A stretch of DNA of 64,000 nt from Sphingopyxis sp. PET50 (GTDB lineage: Bacteria > Pseudomonadota > Alphaproteobacteria > Sphingomonadales > Sphingomonadaceae): the NCBI RefSeq assembly GCF_025244705.1, contig NZ_CP104207.1, positions 1-64,000 of the forward strand, given 5' to 3'. The notes beneath the pieces are model-generated. The model worked only from the letters and a program-made list of their open reading frames with translations. It was not told the origin of the DNA and made no database searches. The first letter of the stretch is position 1, and each line of letters starts with the position of its first letter. Shown here piece after piece: positions 59,810-64,000 of the stretch. A program made the translations under genes and the position numbers.

Positions 59810-60384
59810 TGCGCGGGCTGGCGTTCGGGATGGCCGCGGCGCTGCTGCTGGCGGTGCCAGGCGCCGCGCAAGTCGGCGACGTGACGGTCGGCAAGACGGT
59901 CGAGGCCGATGCCACGACGACGATGGTCCACGAAGTGCTGGTCGATGCGACGCCGGCCGAGGTGTGGGCCGCGATCTCGACCGCCGAGGGCTGGATGACG
60001 TGGGCGGTGCCGGTCGCGCGGATCGTCGACGGCGATGCCGACCTGATCGAGAGCAGCTATGATCCGGCCTCCGAGCCCGGTGGTCCCGACACGATCCAGC
60101 AGCGGTTCGGCGAACGGGTCGCGGGCAAGCGGCTGGCGTTCCGGACGGTCAAGGCGCCGGCGGGCTTTCCGCACTGGGACGAATACCGGCAGGTCGGCAG
60201 CGTCTTCGAGATCGAAGCGGCGGGTGAGCAGACGCGGGTGCGGCTGACCTCGCGCGGCTATCCGGGCAGCGACGGCGGACGCGCGCTGGTCGGCTTTTTC
60301 GAGGGCGGCAATGCGCTGGCGCTGGGCAATCTGCGCCAGCGCTTCGCGACCGGGCCGATCGACTGGGCGGCGCAGCGGCCCTGA
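59809..60384 (+). CDS. Secreted SRPBCC (START/Bet v1-like) domain protein
   Basis: The 191-residue product has a signal peptide (MRGLAFGMAAALLLAVPGAAQ) followed by the AHSA1-type SRPBCC fold: VHEVLVDATPAEVWAAISTAEGWMTWAVPVARIV, later FPHWDEYRQVGSVFEIEAAG and LTSRGYPGSDGGRALVGFFEGGNALALGNLRQRF. Such domains bind hydrophobic ligands. It is coupled to the GST by a one-base stop/start overlap. Confidence 0.86.
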   Translation: MRGLAFGMAAALLLAVPGAAQVGDVTVGKTVEADATTTMVHEVLVDATPAEVWAAISTAEGWMTWAVPVARIVDGDADLIESSYDPASEPGGPDTIQQRFGERVAGKRLAFRTVKAPAGFPHWDEYRQVGSVFEIEAAGEQTRVRLTSRGYPGSDGGRALVGFFEGGNALALGNLRQRFATGPIDWAAQRP

Positions 60385-60387
60385 ACC

Positions 60388-60564
60388 ATGCGCACGCGGG
60401 CGAGCATCTGCGCGCGCAAGGCGCGCTACGCTTCGGCGGCGGAGGCGATGGAGGCGGGACGGGCGAGCGGGCTGGTGCTGCGCGCCTATCGGTGCGACCG
60501 GTGCGGGCGGTTCCATTCGACCAGCCGGACGAAGGGGAAGTGGGTGCCGTTGGACGCTGGGTGA
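60388..60564 (+). CDS. Small zinc-ribbon-like protein (58 residues)
   Basis: The frame starts at the ATG three bases after the SRPBCC stop and encodes a basic protein. It has RASICARKARYASAAEAMEA then LRAYRCDRCGRFHSTSRTKG. The CDRCGRFH segment and the earlier Cys8 suggest a small zinc ribbon (Cys-x-x-Cys plus His). Very similar short proteins are common in sphingomonads, as I recall. It is probably translated from the same mRNA. Nucleic-acid binding is a guess from the basic charge. Confidence 0.72.
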   Translation: MRTRASICARKARYASAAEAMEAGRASGLVLRAYRCDRCGRFHSTSRTKGKWVPLDAG

Positions 60565-60592
60565 GGGCGTTGGGGAGCGGTTTCCGATTTAT

Positions 60593-60713
60593 CTCCCCTC
60601 CCGCAGGCGGGAGGGGTTGGGGGTGGGCAGCGACGTCGCAGATGCCCACCCCGCTGCGACTAGGGCGCAAGCGCCCAAGTCTCGCTGCCCCTCCCGCTTG
60701 CGGGAGGGGAAAC
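60593..60713. repeat. Palindromic repeat (CTCCCGC/GCGGGAGGGG type)
   Basis: Left arm GGTTTCC...CCCCTCCCGCAGGCGGGAGGGG and right arm CCCCTCCCGCTTGCGGGAGGGGAAACC are inverted repeats. Each arm is itself a perfect hairpin on CCCCTCCCGC. The middle includes GGGCGCAAGCGCCC. It belongs to the same family as the element before crtB. It separates the convergent zinc-ribbon and corA genes and may terminate both transcripts. Confidence 0.85.
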
Positions 60714-60766
60714 CGGTTCATTCCTCAAATGTCCGCTCCCCACCCCAAACCGCCCTTGCCGCCCGG

Positions 60767-61771
60767 TCAAAGCCAGCCGATATGCTTGAAGCGCCAGAAG
60801 ACCAGCGCCGAGCCGCCGAAGATCAGGCCGAGCGCATAGGGATAGCCGAGTTTCCAGCCCAGTTCGGGCATGAAGTCGAAGTTCATCCCGTAAATGCCCG
60901 CGATCGCGGTGGGCACGGCGAGGATAGCGGCCCAGGCGGCGAGCTGGCGGGTGATGACGCCCTGGCGCTGCTGTTCGAGCATCGAATTGGTTTCGATGAC
61001 CGACGCGGTGATTTCGCGGAGGCCGGTGAGGCGGAATTCGGCGCGCTGGACATGGTCCCAGATGTCGCGGAAATAGGGGCGGACGGCGTCGTCGATCCAC
61101 GGCAGGTCGTCGGCGTGCACGAGGCGCCAGGCGACGTCCTTCATCAAGCCGACGATCCGCTGGAAGCGGATGACCTCGTGCCGCTGGGCGTAGAGGTGGC
61201 GGATTTCCTCGGCGTCGAGCGGCGTGTCCATCACGCTTTCCTCGAGCGACAGCAGCTGGTCCTCGATTCCGTCGATCACCGGGAAATAGCCGTCGACGAT
61301 GAAATCGAGGATCGCATAGAGGACATAGTCGGGGCCATGCGCCAGTTTCGCGGGCAGGGTTTCGAGCCGCGACCGGACCTCGGTATGCGCGCGCGCCGAG
61401 CCGTGGCGGACGCTGACGAGGAAATGGCGGCCGACGAAGATCGCGGTCTCGCCCGACTGGATCGTGTCGCCTTCGCGGTTGCCGGTCGCGGCGATGACGA
61501 AAAGCTGGTCGCCATAAACCTCGACCTTGGGAAGCTGTTTCGCCTTGAGCGCGTCCTCGACCGCGAGCGGGTGGAGGCCGAAGCGTTTCGCGATGCCGGC
61601 GAGTTCTTCGGGGGTCGGTTCGAACAGGCCGAGCCAGAAGAAATCGTCGTCGGCGCAATCCTCCGGAATGATATCGTCGGGGCCGAGTTCGCGGACGAGC
61701 TTGCCTCGGTTATAATGGCGGGCGGCCATGATCGGCATGGGCGGGACTTTCTTGCGGAACCATGCCCTCAA
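60767..61771 (-). CDS. corA: CorA-family magnesium/divalent metal transporter
   Basis: The 334-residue product has a long soluble N-terminal domain and two C-terminal transmembrane helices, with the diagnostic YGMNFDFMPE loop between them (AWAAILAVPTAIAGIYGMNF, then YPYALGLIFGGSALVFWRF). LHPLAVEDALKAKQLPKVEVYGDQLFV is a well-conserved part of the cytoplasmic funnel. The start may be the internal ATG at 61738 (MPIMAARHYNRG). It could carry Mg, Co or Ni. Confidence 0.93.
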   Translation of the reverse strand: MRAWFRKKVPPMPIMAARHYNRGKLVRELGPDDIIPEDCADDDFFWLGLFEPTPEELAGIAKRFGLHPLAVEDALKAKQLPKVEVYGDQLFVIAATGNREGDTIQSGETAIFVGRHFLVSVRHGSARAHTEVRSRLETLPAKLAHGPDYVLYAILDFIVDGYFPVIDGIEDQLLSLEESVMDTPLDAEEIRHLYAQRHEVIRFQRIVGLMKDVAWRLVHADDLPWIDDAVRPYFRDIWDHVQRAEFRLTGLREITASVIETNSMLEQQRQGVITRQLAAWAAILAVPTAIAGIYGMNFDFMPELGWKLGYPYALGLIFGGSALVFWRFKHIGWL

Positions 61772-61828
61772 TAGATCGCGGTGCGGCGAAGGGAAGGGGC
61801 GTCGGGCCGCGCCGCACGCGGTGCGGGC

Positions 61829-63976
61829 CTATTGCGCCGGGGCGTCCGGCGGCCGCGTCCAGCCTTTCCTGTATTTCTCGAACCAGGCGAGGATCGCGGT
61901 GGCCTTCGCGGCCGATTGCGACGGGCGCGCGGCGATGCCGCCGTGGCTGGCGCCGGGGACCTTGACCAGCGCGGTGGGCACGCCGCGCAGCCGCAGCGCA
62001 GTATAATATTGCTCGGACTCGCTGACCGGGGTGCGATAGTCCTCGGCGCCGACGACGACCATCGTCGGCGTCTCGACATTGCCGACGAGCGACAGCGGCG
62101 AAAGCGACCAGAAAAGCTCGGGCTTTTCCCAAGGTTCGGCGCCGAGCCAATAGGGGCCGAAGAAGCCGGGACCGTCGGCGGTCAACGCCTGCGTCGTCCA
62201 GTTGATGACGGGTTTCTGGGTGACCGCGGCCTTGAAGCGATTGGTCTTGCCGACGATCCAGCTCGTCAGCACGCCGCCGCCCGAGCCGCCGGTGACGAAC
62301 AGGGCGTCGGGGTCGGCGATGCCGAGCTCGATCGCGCGGTCGACGATGGAGATGAGGTCGAAATAGTCGTTGCCGGGATAGGCCTTGTCGATCTCGTTCG
62401 CGAAGGCGGCGCCGTAGCTGGTCGAGCCGCGCGGATTCGCCGAGAGCACGGCATAGCCCGCGGCGGCGTACAGCTGGTTGTCGGTCGCGAAATGGCCGCC
62501 ATAGGCCGCGAAGGGACCGCCGTGGATTTCGAGGATCAGGGGCACGCGCTGCCCCTCGCGATAGCCCGGCGGCAGGGTCAGCCAGCCCTCGATCGTCTTG
62601 CCGTCGTGGCTAGAGGCGGCGGTGATCTTGCGGACCTCGCCGAGCGATTTCACTTCGCGAAGCGAGCGGTTGAGGTCGGTGAGGATGCGCGCGGTGCCGC
62701 CGCGGTTCAACTGCACCTCGGCGGGGCGCGTCGCGGTGCCGCCGGTAAAGGCGATCGCGCCGCCGTCCGAGACGGTGAAGCTGCCGCCGGTATAGGGCCG
62801 GTCGAGACCGCCGCCCGAGAGGCCGGTCGCCGCGGTGCGCACCGAGCCGTCGAGGCCGATGCGCGCGACCTTCGTTTCGCCATGGTCATCATATTGCGCA
62901 TAGAGCGACTTGCCGTCGGCGGCCCATTGCACCGCGTCGACGCTGTAATCCCAGTTCGCGGTCAGGCTGCGCTGGCCCGACCCGTCGCGGTTCATGATAT
63001 AGAGCTGGGTGTTTTCATAGGCGCGCAATTTGTCGTCGAAACCGACGTAGGCGATCTTGCCGCCGTCGGGCGAGACGAGCGGGTTCGCGTCGGGGCCGTT
63101 GCGGCTTGTAAGCGTGGTGACGCCGCCGCTCGCGACGTCGAGCGCATGGATTTCGCTTTCGACCGGGTCCTTCTCCCAGCCGGGCTTGCGGTTCGCCGAG
63201 AAATAGATCGTGCGGCCGTCGCGCGACCAGCTGAGCGGCCCGCCGTCATGATAGGGGCCGAAGGTGAGCTGGCGCGGCGAGCCGCCGGTCGCGGGCACGA
63301 CGAAGATCTTCTCGAAGCCCGGCTCGAGATAGCCTTCGCCGTCGGCGCGGTAGGTCAGCAGGTCGCGGACTTCGAGCGGCTCCGCCCATTGGGCGCCCTC
63401 GGGCTTGTTTTTCGGCGGCGAACCGAACGCGGGGCCATCGTCCTTGACGAGCATCGTATAGGCGATCGACTTGCCGTCGGGCGACCAGGCGAGCGAGGAG
63501 GGCGAGGTCGGCAGGCCGGTGAGGCGGACCGCCTCGCCGCCGTCCATCCAGCGCACCCAGAGCTGCGCGCTGCCGCCCTCGGTCGAGGCGAAGGCGAGGC
63601 GCTTGCCGTCGGGCGACCAGCGCGGGGCGAAGGCGGCGCCGGTGCGGCCCGCGAGCGGGGTTTCCTCGCCGGTCGTGGTGTCGATCAGCCAGATCGAGCT
63701 GACCGCGCGGTCGGACATGATGTCGTTCTGGCGCCGGACATAGGCGATGCGGCGGCCATCGGGGCTGATCTGCGGATCGGAGGCGATGGCGAGGTCGAAC
63801 AGATCCTCGCCGGTGAAGCGGCGCTGCGGCGCGGTGCGCGCGCTGCCGGTCGCGGAGGCCGACATCGGTGCCTGCCCGGCGGAGGTTTCGGTGGCGGCGG
63901 GCTCGGCGTCCTGTGCGGCGGCTATCTGGGTGGTGAGGGCGAGGAGACTGGCCCCGAGAATCGCGAGTTTGCGCAT
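61829..63976 (-). CDS. Secreted S9-family prolyl oligopeptidase-like peptidase
   Basis: The 715-residue protein has a signal peptide (MRKLAILGASLLALTTQIAAAQ). The N-terminal beta-propeller is made of PD40/TolB-like repeats (SPDGRRIAYVRRQND, SPDGKRLAFAST, SPDGKSIAYT, SRDGRTIYFSANRKP). The C-terminal alpha/beta hydrolase has nucleophile Ser565 in VTGGSGGGVLTSW, later Asp in VVGAEDYRTPVSES, and His in VPGASHGGIAARPSQ. Such enzymes cut short peptides, dipeptidyl- or acylaminoacyl-peptidase style. The start is 25 bases from the window end. Confidence 0.94.
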   Translation of the reverse strand: MRKLAILGASLLALTTQIAAAQDAEPAATETSAGQAPMSASATGSARTAPQRRFTGEDLFDLAIASDPQISPDGRRIAYVRRQNDIMSDRAVSSIWLIDTTTGEETPLAGRTGAAFAPRWSPDGKRLAFASTEGGSAQLWVRWMDGGEAVRLTGLPTSPSSLAWSPDGKSIAYTMLVKDDGPAFGSPPKNKPEGAQWAEPLEVRDLLTYRADGEGYLEPGFEKIFVVPATGGSPRQLTFGPYHDGGPLSWSRDGRTIYFSANRKPGWEKDPVESEIHALDVASGGVTTLTSRNGPDANPLVSPDGGKIAYVGFDDKLRAYENTQLYIMNRDGSGQRSLTANWDYSVDAVQWAADGKSLYAQYDDHGETKVARIGLDGSVRTAATGLSGGGLDRPYTGGSFTVSDGGAIAFTGGTATRPAEVQLNRGGTARILTDLNRSLREVKSLGEVRKITAASSHDGKTIEGWLTLPPGYREGQRVPLILEIHGGPFAAYGGHFATDNQLYAAAGYAVLSANPRGSTSYGAAFANEIDKAYPGNDYFDLISIVDRAIELGIADPDALFVTGGSGGGVLTSWIVGKTNRFKAAVTQKPVINWTTQALTADGPGFFGPYWLGAEPWEKPELFWSLSPLSLVGNVETPTMVVVGAEDYRTPVSESEQYYTALRLRGVPTALVKVPGASHGGIAARPSQSAAKATAILAWFEKYRKGWTRPPDAPAQ

Positions 63977-64000
63977 GGTGTTACGGCCCCCTTTTCGATT

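Overview
The window is high-GC alphaproteobacterial DNA. It most likely comes from a sphingomonad (Sphingomonadales, Sphingopyxis- or Sphingomonas-like). The evidence is the crtY/crtI/crtB carotenoid genes, an ATP12 chaperone, the fused 5-oxoprolinase, and many short palindromic intergenic repeats of kinds common in that order. The genus is an inference. At least 20 conserved genes are broken by what look like single-base indels, so this is probably a draft sequence. Coding regions below are given as the reconstructed whole gene, with approximate break points.

Layout. 1-2347: a complete IS3-family insertion sequence starts at base 1 and cuts off the N-terminus of a tyrosine recombinase that lies beside a tRNA-Lys, so this is the edge of an integrated element. 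2707-12124: housekeeping genes (trmB, metK, lnt), a pair of duplicated secreted proteins, a sterol-desaturase-like protein, a ParA-like ATPase and a GNAT acetyltransferase. 12198-17669: carotenoid genes crtY-crtI, a LOG-type phosphoribohydrolase, then crtB overlapping pnuC and a NadR-like kinase (carotenoid synthesis joined to nicotinamide riboside salvage). 17645-23633: two acyl-CoA synthetases, an OmpR-type regulator, a lipoprotein, a DsbA-like isomerase and an enoyl-CoA hydratase. 23735-36430: a run of overlapping housekeeping genes (ATP12, FMN-binding protein, pseudouridine synthase, fluoride channel, nuclease), tRNA-Val, an amidohydrolase, aconitase, a VapBC pair and a damaged TPR-like gene.

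36621-50636 is the most unusual part: a lasso peptide (RiPP) biosynthetic locus with many tailoring genes. A 47-residue precursor (42824-42681) has a leader ending in Thr-Arg and an 18-residue core, GGGGDASPDPDDIFYDAS. That core suits a Gly1-Asp9 macrolactam and ends in Ser. Around it lie the PqqD-like leader-binding protein (B1), transglutaminase-like leader peptidase (B2), asparagine-synthetase-like cyclase (C) and ABC exporter (D). Also present are an HPr-kinase-like kinase and a nucleotidyltransferase, as in paeninodin-type clusters. Beyond that set are an aspartyl beta-hydroxylase-like enzyme, a JmjC/cupin oxygenase, four sulfotransferase-fold proteins, a GT8-like glycosyltransferase and a LacI regulator. 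Almost all neighbours overlap by ATGA, so they are translationally coupled. My prediction is a lasso peptide carrying several modifications: C-terminal phosphorylation, Asp hydroxylation, and possibly Tyr sulfation or glycosylation.

50633-58988: a 5-oxoproline (pyroglutamate) utilisation locus: CHASE-domain histidine kinase, fused ATP-dependent 5-oxoprolinase, DUF969/DUF979 membrane pair and DUF2891. A 149-bp palindromic element sits in frame inside the oxoprolinase. 59162-63976: GST, SRPBCC protein, a 58-residue zinc-ribbon-like protein, CorA and an S9 peptidase.
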